Source of the DNA: Pseudonocardia hierapolitana
GTDB taxonomy: Bacteria > Actinomycetota > Actinomycetes > Mycobacteriales > Pseudonocardiaceae
Direction: 5' to 3'
NCBI RefSeq assembly: GCF_007994075.1
Contig: NZ_VIWU01000001.1
Span: forward strand, 6,448,001-6,512,000
Length of the DNA stretch: 64,000 nt
The translations under genes and the position numbers were made by a program. Positions within the stretch are counted from its first letter, which is position 1; each line of letters starts with the position of its first letter. Below are positions 1-12,000 of this stretch, piece after piece. Below the pieces are notes generated by a model. It saw nothing but the letters and a program-made list of their open reading frames with translations. It was not told the origin of the DNA and ran no database searches.

Positions 1-2
1 CC

Positions 3-3000
3 GGCTCGGTCGAGCGGCGGTGGACGAGCGGGTCGAGCGTGCGGGTGCTGGCGCGTGTCGCGCTGGTCGTCGTCGTCGTCGCGGTGATGCTGGGCGTGCT
101 GTCCCGATCCGCTTCCGCCGCGGTCGCCGGTGCTGCTCTGCGCGGCTCGGGTGGAGCGGTGGCGGACGTGCTGCTCGCCGCCGGTCCGGTGCTGGCGGTC
201 GTCGGTGTGGTGGCGGCGGTGGCCCTGCGTCGGGTCGGGGCGCTGGCCGCGGATGGCACCGAGCAGGCTGCCGCGCGGGCGCGGAGCGTGCTGGCGCGGG
301 TCGGTGCGTTCCTGGCCGGGGACGGGGTCGGCGTCGCGGCGGTCGTGGCGGCGCCGGTGGTACCGGTGGCCGCGACGGTCCTGTGGGTGACCGGTACGGC
401 GTTGGCGATCTGGGTCCTGTGGTCGTCGGCGGCCGCGTCGGGTGCGCCGTCGTGGGGCGGCTCGTGGTCGACGAGGCTGTGGCGCGTCGGTGGTGTGGCC
501 ACCTCGGCGACGGTGGGTGGGCTGCTCGGCTGGGCCTCGCCGTTCCTGCTCGGTGTGGTGGTCGACGGGATCGGTGCGATGCCGGCGGCGGCCGCACGGG
601 CCTCGGCCGCGGTCGGGGTGGCGGCGGTGGTTCTCGTGGTGGCGCAGCGCGTGCTGCGCAACGCCTTGCGGGGCGGGCTGCTGGTGGCCCAGGTCACGGC
701 TCCGTCGGTGGGGAGTCGTCGGGAGCGGGTCGCCGGGTGGGCGATCGGGCTCGGGCTCGGGGTCGCGGCGGTCCTGACGGCGCCGACGCAGCCGTTGCTC
801 GCGACGGTCGCGTGGGTGGTGCTGGGTGCGGGGCTGTCCGGCTGGGCCGGGTGGCGCGATGCGGGCTCGACCGGGCCGCTGCGGGCCGGCGCCCGGACGC
901 AGCGCTCGGAGCAGCGGGAGGCGGCACCGTCGCGGTCGCTGCGCTGGGCGTTCGGCGTCGCCTCGGGTGTGGCGCTGGGGCTCATCGGGGCCGGCTACCA
1001 GAGCATGGCGGCACTGCTGGGCACGCTGACGATCGTGGACGTCGGGCTGATGGGGACGCTGTCGTTCGGCGGCTTCCTGATCGGTGCGCTGCTGTTCGGG
1101 CCGATGTGGGGCTCGCGCTCGGCCCGTGGGATGGGAACGGTGTTCCTGACCCTGCTGGCCGGTGGGTACGCCGCCTTCGCGGTGGTGGTGGCGTGGGCCT
1201 CGGCCGCGCCGTTGCTGGTGATCGCGGTGACCGTCGGGGTGGGGACCAGCGCCTTCCCGTCGTTGATGGCATTCGTCCAGGGGTGGTTCCGGGAGTCCAA
1301 CCAGGCCCGGTTGGCCGTCGACAAGGGCCTGCGCGTCATCGACAGCGTCAACCCGCTGCTGGGAGCGGCCGCCGGGCTGGTCACCTGGGGTGTATTGGCG
1401 TTCCCCGCCCAGTCGTCGGCAGCGCTCGGGGCGTGGGCGATGGTGGGCACGGCAGTGCTCGCCACCGTGCTCCTGCGGCTGACGATGCGGCAGCAGGTGT
1501 CCGCACCGCGAGGACCGCAGGTGGCGTCGGGGACGAGCGGTCGTCGGGGACCGCTGGGCACGATGGCGGACTCGGTCGGTGCGGTGTGGTCGGCGCTGAG
1601 ATCGGACCGGGCGCTGCGGATCGCCGCGTTCGTGTTCGCCTCCACGGCGTTCATCCAGGGCGCGTTCAACACCGTCTGGCGCATGGCGTTGGACCGCTAC
1701 GGCGTTGCCTCCGACGGCCCGCTGGCCTTCGTGATGAACGGCGCCGTGTTCTTCGCCAACGTCGTGCTGTTCCTGGGTGTGTTCGGTCCCGCCGACATCA
1801 GGAGCCGGCGTGCGCGACTCGCGGGTGAACAGGTCGGCGACCTGCTCGGCGAGGGTGCCGGGAAGTTCTTGATGTGGATCGCCGCCGGGATGGCGGCGAC
1901 CGGGACGGTCGTCCTGCTCACCGCGCTCGTCCCCGTGACCGCGGTGGCGGTGATGGGGGTCGTGGCAGGCAACTTCTTGTTCGTCGTGGCGAACGCCGGT
2001 GTGGGGTTGGGGATCAACGGCTTCGTCGCGACCCGGTTGGGCCCGAAGGCCGCTGCCGGGCTGTCGGCGACGGTCATCACGTCGGCGCTGGCCGGGTTCG
2101 TGGCCCCGGTCGCGGCGTCGTCGGCCTTCGGCGCCGTGGGTTGGGTCGGCGTGGCGGTGCTGACCGGTCTGGCGTCGTGGGTGGGCTGGGCGGCCGCGGT
2201 CCGGCTCGTGACGACGTCGTTCGACGAGTTCGTGTCGCGGGTCCGGCGGAGCGCGCGGGCGTCGGGCGTCGAGTGGGTGACCCGTGCCGTCCGGGCCGCG
2301 GGTGTGGTGGTGGTCCTCAGCGCCGCCGACGCGGTGGTCGCGCTGGCCGGTATCGGCGCGGCGGTCGTCGGTCCGGTGCTGGCGGCGTTGCTGCACCACG
2401 TGTGGACGCGGGGGCCCCCGTGGATGCGTACGGCGATCCGTGTCCTGCTGGTGGCCGCCGTGCTGCTGGTGGTGCTGTCCGGTACGGCGTCGGCCGCGAC
2501 GGCCGTTGGTGCCTCTGCTGTGGTCGCGGGAGGCGCTGCGACCGGTGCCGGGCACGCCGTGACCGATCTGCTGCTCGCAGGCGGGGTGGTCGGGTTCGTG
2601 GTGCTCGCGGCGGTGCGGACGCTGCTGCGGCCGCGGGCGATGCCGCTCACCGGGGATCCGGTTGCCGCTCGGCCGGTCCGCGACGGGCGGGTGCAGGTCG
2701 TCGGGATCGTCGTCGGGCTCGGTGCCGGCGTCGCGACGGCCCTGACGGTGCCGGGCGTGCCGCTGGTCGCGAGCGTCGCGTGGTTCGTGGCCGTGGCGTC
2801 GTCGGGATGGGCCGTGGCACGGGCGGTCGCCGCCGCGGCCGTCCTGTGGGAACCCGGGCCGCGGCGGGCGATGACCGGTGCGGGATCGCAGCGCTCGCCG
2901 CCGGCGACCGTGGAAGGGCTGCACGACGCGGTCGAGGCGCTGCGCGAGCGCGTACCGGGCGGAATCTGGACGCCTGCGCAGGAGCGGCAGCACACAGCGC

Positions 3001-6000
3001 TGTTCGAGGAGCTGGAGCAGCTCCGCGAGGAGGCGAACAGTGTTGGAAGCGCCGCCGATCGGACGCGGGCGCTGGCGGCGGCGTCCGAGGTGCTGGCCGA
3101 GCTCGACCGGTTGCGGCCCGCGGGTCCGCCGGCCCCGCGGTCGACCGACACCGGTGAGTCGCTCACAGCGGCGTCCGCGGCGAGCGCGGCAGGTGGGCCG
3201 TCGCGCCGCGGTGGCGGGGATATGGGCCGCTGGTCGAGGGCCAAGCTCGCCGAGTGGTTGGCGACGCGGTACCGGCAGGGCGAGGCCGTGGTGCTGCCCG
3301 TCGCGGTGCGGAACACGAACGGCGACGTCGTCGGCGTCCTCGACCTGCACCCGGTGCGCGGGATGTCGAGCTGGGTGTTGTTGCGCGTGCTGGGTGTGCA
3401 CGACCTGGTGGCGTTCGCCTGGCGGCACGAGGGGCAGCAGTTGGTGGCGGTGGACGCGGAACTGGCCGCGCGGGTACAGCGTGTTCGGGAGGTCATCGCG
3501 ACCGCTCGGGCGGCCAACAGGAACAGCCAGGCCGACGAGCTCCAGCGGATGCTGGACGGCTGGCTGTTCGACGTGTACGACCACGAGCAGGTGCACTTCA
3601 TCGACCCGAAGGCCCGCCACGACGACCCGGCCTTCGTCGGGCACCTGGTCGTGCGGCACCATCTGCTGGACCAGGCGGTCGTCTTCGCCGAATACCTGGA
3701 CCGGCAGATGACGTTCTCCGCGCTGCCGATGTGGTGGGGCCGCTCGCGGACGGACTCGGCCGCCGCGTCGCTGAAGCGGCTCCTCGCGATCCGGGACCAG
3801 TTGGCCACCGCGGACACCGAGCAGCGCACCGCGCTGCTGGCCGAGATCGCCGACCTGCTTCCCCGTCTCGACGCGTGGCTTGGTCGCGCGACCCAGGTGG
3901 CGCCGGCTCCCGCCCGCGGTCGGACTGCGGCGCGTCACCAGGCATGGGAAGCCGCGGAGGAGGAGTGGGAGCGGCATCCCGCGGCCGAGCTGGGCGAGGC
4001 CGACGCGGCCACGTGGGGTGTGTGGCGGCTCGTCCAGCTGTGGGGGCGCCCCGGGGCCCCGCCGGCCCTGGGCCCGGTCCACCTCTGGGGTATCTCGGCC
4101 GCCGACGTGGTGTCGCTGGTCGAGCGCATGGCCGGCGAGCAGGCGGTCGACGGTGCGCCCGCCTGGTTCGTCCCGCTGGTCGAGCGCTTGGCGGCGCGCG
4201 GCGTGGGCCAACCTGCCGCGGTGGGGGAGGTCGCGGCGTGGCTGGCGCAGCTCGCCGATCACGGCCTGCTGGTCGCGGAGACCACCCGGTCACGTGTGGA
4301 GCGGTACCGGCCGGGTGGTGAGCTGGGTCGGTTGCTGGCGCGGGCGCCTCCCGAGGCGGTGGCGGCGCTGTTGCGCGACCCGCTCGGGGTCGCCGGGGTC
4401 GGACTCGACGGACTTCCGATCGAGCTGCAGGCCGGAGCCATCCTCACGTGGCTGCGCGGCGTGGTGGCGTCCCGGGTCGTGCGCGGTCTGTGGGGGATGC
4501 GAGTCAAGATCGCGTGGGAGCACCGCGCGTATCCCACGGGCCTGCAATCCGTGCTGGCGAGCATCCCGGTGATCGGCCCGTGGCTGACGGGCACGCTCGA
4601 CGTGGTCCAGTTGCTCCACCTGAAGTTCAAGGTCTTCGTCAAGGGCGCGAACGTGTGGCGGAGGGGGGCCCGGGGACGCGCGACGTGTGCGACCTGCGGT
4701 GCCGAGATCGGCCCGCGGGGTCTGCAAGTGGTGACCGACTGGTTCGGCCGGGTCCGGGCGTTCCTCGCCAAGCTGCGCTTCAACCGTGCGTTCACCTCGG
4801 GGTTGCCCTGGATGCACCCCCCGGTCGGACCGGAGTTCGTGTGGAACGGCCTCGAGGTCGGATTCAAGATCAGTTTCGGCAATCTCGGGTCGTTCACCGT
4901 CCTGGACGTCGCCGAGCTGGGTGGCGCGACCATCAACCGCAACCGCGTTGTCGGCGGCTTCCTGGTGGTGCGGGTTTCTTTCCAGGCCTACCTCGGGCCT
5001 CACAGGGTGGATGTCTCCTTCATCGTTTTCATCGTCCCGGGGTGGAAGCCGGAGCAGATGTTCGCGACCCCGCGGGTGACCGGCTTGCAGCGGTTCAACG
5101 TGCCGTTGCGGTTCCTGCGCTGGCTGCGGGTCCACACCCTGGGCCCGTCGATGTGGAAGTTCCGGGAGGCGGTGTCCCAGGTCCAGCTGAGTGCGGGTGT
5201 CGGGCCGCGGGACTCGCTGCTGCCCAACTACTACGAGCACCGCCTCTCGGGGCAGACGCTGGAGGTCCGGCGGCACGGGAAGCCGATCTGGAAGATCGAC
5301 TTGGTGAAGGGCCTGGTCCCGTTGGCGGTCAAGGGTGTGGGCTGGGTCGTCCGGTTCCTCGGAGAGCGCATCGGTCGCCGGGTACCGGCCGTCGTTCGTG
5401 CAGGTGCGCTGGCCGTGTGGCGGTACGTGTGGCGGCAGAGCCTCGCCGAGCGGCGCCGCGCCTACACCCAGCGGCTGCGGGGTCGGGGGCTGCGCCAGCT
5501 GGACAAGGTGATCGACGGCCAGCGCGCCGCGCTGGAGTCGCTGGTCGCCGCGCTGCGGGACGTCGACGCACGCATCGAGGTGATGCGCGATGCGAACGGT
5601 GACCCGGTTGCCGGGGCGGGGCCGGCCTTGGTGTCCGCGGAGGTCGAGCGGGCCCGGTTGGAGCGCTTGCGCGAACAGCTGGTGAAGACGATCGAAACCA
5701 ACTACGCGCGGCACGAGGCCATCGAGGAGGGCCCCGGTTCGGATCGACAGCCGATGATTCCGCCGCCCCCGGTGAATCTGAAGCTGGCACAGTCCCGCGT
5801 CGGACGGCGCGAGGTGGAGTCGGGCACCCTCCCGGGGACCGACTCGGCTCCTGGATCGGGCCGTGTCGGGTTCGAGCTGGTTGACGGCCGGGTGGCGGGG
5901 CGCAGCGATCCCGGGCACCCGGACAGCCCGAACCTCGACGCGATGGCGGCGGCGGTGCGGTCCACCGACGGCAGGATCGTCGCCGCGATCGCCGACGAGC

Positions 6001-9000
6001 AGGGCGTGCACGGACTGTCCATCGCGCAGGTCGCGGCGGAGGCGGCGATGGCCGCGATGCGCGGGGTGCCCATGGGCACCCCCGCCGCGGAGGTCGCTCG
6101 GATCGGCTACGAGGCGGCGGTCGAGGCGACCGCCGGGGCGCACAGTTCGACGACGCTGCTGGTGGTGGTGATCGTCCCGGCCGGTCCGAACGCCGTGGAG
6201 GTGGTGTTCCTCTGGATCGGTGACAGCCGCGGCTACCTGGTGACGCGGCACGACGTCGAGCAGGTCACGACCGACCACACGTGGAGCGTCGCGGAGACCG
6301 TCGAGACGACCCCGTCGCCGGGCGCGGAGCAGTACCTCACCCGTTGGCTCGGTCGTGGTTCCCACCACGAGCCGGGTGTGGAGACCCGCACGCTGACCGG
6401 GCCGGCCACGATCGTGCTGGCCACCGACGAGCTGCACGACTTCTACCCCGACGCCGCAGACCTCGCCGCCGTCGTCCGCGGGGCGCAGGCGCCGGGCGTG
6501 GCCGCGGACGCTCTCATCGACGGGGTCGCCCACCTGGGCAGCGGCAACAAGACGACGATCGTGATCAACATCGGTGGTGCGGGCACCTCTTCCCCTGGTG
6601 CCGTCGGGAAGCGGAAGCCGGACAGCGGCAAGCGCGGTCACGGTGGACCGGTCGCGGACGGCGTGGGCAGCGCGACCGCGCGGGACGAGCTGTCGCCGCG
6701 GATGGCGCGCGTGCGAGACGGTGCGCGGCCGGTCGACGCCGAGGAGTTCCCGAACCTCGCGCGGGCACCGCCGGAGTTGGTCACCCTGGTGCGGATCACC
6801 GACGAGGAGTTGCTCGGTGGTCGGCTGATCGCGTTCGGCTGGCGGCCCGAGGGCGGCGCGCCGGAGGACGGTGTGATCGTGGTGCCGGTGCGGGTGGCCG
6901 CTCTGGCGGACCGGCTGATCGAGCTGGACCCGTCGTTCGCCGAGTGGTGGGTGCGGTTGCTGCGCCACGAGTGGGAGTTCCACCTCGCCGGCGACGAGCA
7001 CACGGGGCACCGGCATGACGGCGATGCCGACCGGCTAGTGCGGGAGCTGCACGAGGCCGAGGAGGCGGTATGGGGGCGGACCAGGACCGAACACCTGCTG
7101 GCGCGGTTGCCGGTGGTCGAGCAGTTGGAGGCGGGCGACGCCGAGCTGTCGGCCCTCAGCGGGCACCCCGGGCACCCCTGGACGGCCAGCGGCGCCCGCG
7201 GGATGCGCGCGCTGGACGGGTTCATCTCAGGGGCTCGGGGAATCGGGGGTTCGGTCCGGGTCGTGTGGCCCTCGACGGACGGGTGGCTCTACACCGACGT
7301 CCGGGTGCTGGCCGCTCTTCGCGCCGGCGCGTTGGATGCGGCAGCCCGCCGGGAGCTGTTCGAGAACACGTTGCTCCAGATATCGGCGTTGAGCATCCCG
7401 GAAGCTGAGGTCGAGCAGGCCGCGCCGTTGCCGGACCTCAGCCCGCTGCGGCACCTGTTCGAGCCGGCCGTCGCCGCGGCGACCGCGCTGCAGCGCGTGC
7501 GTGACGGCTTCGGGCGGTCGGCGTGGCAGGCGCCGGAGCTGGGCAGCGTCGCGCCGCAGACCCTTTCTCGAGTGGTGCGGGTGATCGTGCACGGCGCGGA
7601 TGGGTACGAGCATGTCGGGTCCGGTGTGCTGTGGTCGGCTGATGGTGGCTTCGGTTACGTGCTCACCAACCGGCACGTCGTCATGGACGCGACCGCATCG
7701 TGGGTGGAGGTGTCCACTGCCGCGGGAGTGCGGCGCGTGCGCGGAGTCGTGGCGCCCCGACCCTCGGCTGCGGCGATCGTGTCTTGGTTGATGGGTACTC
7801 GAACCGCGGCAGGTCTGACACGTGACGAGCTCATGCAGGCGGCCGCTGAGGTGGACCTCGCTGTGGTGCGAATCGTCGAGGACCGCGTGCTGCCGTCGTT
7901 GCGACTGGATCTGGATGGTGGCGAGCAGCGGGTCGTGCTGATGGGTTTCCCGTGGCGGCAACTGCCCGTGGAGACCGGCGACCGCGTCGTCCGCGATCTG
8001 CGCACCCGGGCCGAGCACCTGGTCGTCAGCGCAGGACTCGTCGTGGACGCCGACTGGGCTCGCCGGACTCCGGTGCGTCACCTGGACCTGTACTTCGGCG
8101 GGAACCAGTGGTTGGGCCACGGCAACTCGGGCGGGCCACTGATCACCAGGGGGGTGGACGATCGCGGCGTCCGCATCGAAAGGGTGGCGGGCCTATGGCA
8201 GGCCACCGTGCGCGAGACGGCCGGCGGCCGGCGGGCCGAGAGTGCAGTCGGCGCCGAGGCCATCGACGCCTTCCTGCGGGCGAGCGGGCTCGGCTCGGGT
8301 GCGGGGCCGCTCGGTCACCTCACCGACGAGGAGATCGCGTTCGCGACGCAGGCGTTCGCGGCGGTACGCGCTGCGGCGCGGTGGGGCAGCGGGATCGACG
8401 GGTACGGGCCGCGCAGCCGGGGCCCGCCCGGGTTCGGTCGTGACGAGGAGCTGCTCGTCGCCGATCCGGCGGCCGTGGCGGTTGCGCTGCACGAGCGTGG
8501 CGCGACCCCGGAGCAGGTCGGGCGGATCCTCGCGGTTCGGGCGTTCGGTTGGCGCGACGCCGACGGCGTGCTCGTGGTCGCGTTGTTCCCGGACAGCCTC
8601 GCGGAGCTGGAGGGGCTCGGGTTGCTGGAGCTCGTGCTCGAGCACGAGCGGCGGCACGGCGTCGGTGGGTTCGCCAGTGAGGTGGAGCACCTCGCCGACG
8701 TGCAGGCGATCCTGCAGAGGATCCGAGATGCACAGGCCGTCCCGAACACGTACGGAGCAGCCGGTCGTGGTCCCGGCGTGGTCCGCGGCACCGCGATGCC
8801 GTCGAAGCGTGCGGCGTTCAACGCTGCTGGTGCGCCATCACCGGATCGGCGTACCGCGTGGGTCGGTGCGGCCCGAGCGCTGCTGGCGGCCGGCGTCGTC
8901 GCTGCCGGGGCGGCGGGGGTTTCGAACGCTGCCGTGGCGCAGCCGGTCGTGGCGCAGCCGGTCGTGACGGTCGGGGGTGGCAGGCAGGCGACGTCGGTGC

Positions 9001-12000
9001 TACGGGAGCCGGTTGTCCCGGACCCGGTGCGTCGACGCGAGTTCGTCACGGCCCAGTTCGACGACGCGGGTGGAGTGGCGCGAGGGCTTGGTGTCGGCTT
9101 CGCGGAGTTCAACGCGGCCAACGGGCACCGGTTCACCGGGCCGCACCAGCGGATCGGTGGCAGGAAGGTGGTGGCCCCCGAGGACTGGGCGGGCGTCTGG
9201 AGCACCCGGCCGGGGGACTCGTACTGGCTCATCTACATCGTCCGGTTCCGCGACGCCGCCGGGTACGAGCGCGCGGTGAAACGCGACGCCACCCCGAACC
9301 TGATCCACCCGGGCGACGAGCACCGCGTGCGTAAGGCGCCGCCGCGCGAACGCGCGGTGGACGAGCCCCGGACGGACGAGGAGAAGCCGGCGGAGGAACA
9401 GCCCACCCCATCCCCGTCCCCGAGCCCCGCGCCCACCACGGACGAGCCGCCCGCCGTGCGCGGCGTGCCGTGGTTCGTGTTGTTCGGCATCGGGGGCATC
9501 TTGGGCGTGGTCGTGGCCTACCTCGCCGCGCGGTTGTTGCGTGCGCGCGGAGTCGGGGCGGCCGCGATTCGGGTCAGTGCCGGAATCGCATTCAGCGCCG
9601 CGGCCGGGCTGTTCGTGATCGGTGGGGGACCCGTGCAGCTGATCGGGCTGGCCGGGGGTCTGGGTGGGGTTCCGGGTTGGGTCGAGGGTGTCGTGCAGTT
9701 CGGTTACGCCGGGCTGGGTCTCGCGGTGGCCTGGTGGACCGGTCGCAAGGCGGTCCGAGCGGTCAGGGCCGGCGTGTCGCGGTGGCGGGCGCGGGTGCTG
9801 TCGGGGATGTGGCGGCGGGTGCCGGTGGCGGAGCTGCCTGCTGGTGGTTCGGCGGCCGAGCATGCGGGCCCGGTCCTGCTGCTGCGGTTGGTGCTGGGCG
9901 CCGACCGGCGGGATCTGAAGAGGTCGGGGGTGAACCTGTCGCTGCTGCGGCGGGGGAAGTGGGTGCACCGGCCGGGTGATCCGGAGTGGCTGGCGGAACT
10001 AGCGGTGTTCCTGGCCGGCGTGCCCGGCGAGTTGGCGCCGTGGGTGGCTGAGCTGGAAGCGGCCGGCCTGGTCGTGGTGGTGCGGACACGGCGAGGTCGG
10101 GTGGTGCAGGCGAGCGAGATGCTGCGGGACCTGGTGGCTCGTGCGCCGCCGGCCTACGCGGATGCGCTGCTGCGGAACCCGGCCGCCGTACTGGATGACG
10201 ACGAGCTGGCCGGGCGATCAACCGAGGAGCTGGCCGGGACGTTGCGGGCCGGGCTGCGGCGGGCGGTCTCGGATGCGCCGGTCGCCGGTGCCGTGCAGCC
10301 GCGTGGTGGTCGGGCCGGTGTGGCGGGCCGGGTCGGTCGTGCGCTGTCGCGGTGGTGGGACGGGATGCCGATCGAGGTGCACCTGGGTGCTGCGTGGGCG
10401 CGCGTCCAGGCCGGTCGGCTGCTGGCGCCGCTGCGGCGGGTGGCGGAGTGGGCCGCCTCGCGGCCGCGCTGGACGTGGGGCACGGAGAACCGGATCTATC
10501 CCACCGGAGTGCAGGAGTGGTTGGGGCCCCTGGGTGACTACGTGTTGTCGCTGCTGCACCTGAAGCTGGTGCGCAAGGACAAGGAGGGTGCTCTTGCCGA
10601 GGGGCAGCGGTTGACGCTGCGGGAGCGGGTGGTCCGGTGGTGGCGGATCGTGCGGTCCTTGATCTTCAACCGGGCGGCCACGATCGGTCCGCGCCTGGAG
10701 TTCCTCTCCACGGTGACCGAGGTGTCACTGCCGCGGTGGTTGGCACATCTGGGGGTCGAGATGTTCGCCAAGGCCTCCGCGGAGATCGCCGGTGAACTGA
10801 CGGTGCTGGACACGGCCGCGGTGGGCGATCCGTTGACCACGAAGAACGACAACCGGTCGCTGGGTGTGTTCACGCTGGGACGGTTCGAGGGCCGACTGGT
10901 GCTGTGGCGGCTCGTGGGTATGGGTTTCGGCGTGGTGGCGTTCACGACGCCCGGCAAGCAGTTCGTCCTGGTGTCGAAGATGCCCGCGGTGGTCGGGTTC
11001 CACCCGCTGCAGTGGCTGGGCGACTGGGTGTTGGTGCGGGACTGGTCGTCGTGGTCGTGGCGGGTGTTCGAGTTCATCTCGCAGTTCCACCTGTTCCTCG
11101 GGTTCGGACCCGGTGATCCGGAGCTGCCGAACTTCCTCGAGTTCCGGGTGTCGCTGCAGTCGGTGACGGTGGTCTGGCGGGGCAAGCAGGTCAAGCTCGA
11201 CCTGGTCAAGGGCCTCGGGTACCTGCTGCGGTACCTGGGCGAGCGGCTCCTGGGCATCCACCCCCAGCACCCGCCGGGCCGGGTGCAGCGCGGGTTGCGC
11301 CGGTGGGTGCCGGTGGCGGTGCGGGCCTGGCTGCGGGGGCTGCCGGCGCGGAAGGCGGCGCGATCGGCGGCGTACGACCAGGAGAAGAAGACGAAGCTGC
11401 TGGAGCGGCTGGATCAGCTGCTCGCCGGGCAGCTGGATGAGCTGAACTCCGTCCGACAGCGGCTGGTGTTCCTGGAAGGGGTGTTGGCGGACCCGCACGG
11501 TGTGGTGGCGCCGCCGTGGTACGCGTCGCTGTACTCGGTGGCCGGTGTCGCGATGGACCCCCGTGAGCTGCTGGTGGCCGAGATCGGGCGGCTGGAGCGC
11601 CGCCGCGCCGCTCTCATCGAGGCGATCCAGCACAACAAGGAGGTGGCCAACGAGGCGATCGAGTCGTTGACCGCGCACGGCGTGGTCATCCCGGGCACCG
11701 TGGCCGAGCTGGGCCCGGCGACGACGGTGCGGGTCCCGGGTGCGGCCGGGGTGGTGGAATCGGGCCCGGTGGGCAACGGCGGGGACGCGATGCGGCTGCT
11801 GCGCTCGGGCCGCCGGACGGTGGTCATGGTGGCCGACCAGCAGGGTGTGAGCCCGCGTCCGCTGCCGGCCGCGCAGGTCGCGGTCCGGGCCGGGGCGGAG
11901 GCGGTGTCCGCGCAGCCCGGGGGTCTGAGCGGGGTGCGGGTCGGTCGGGCGGTCTACGACGCCGCGGTGGCCGCGACCACCCCGCAGGCGGACTCCACGG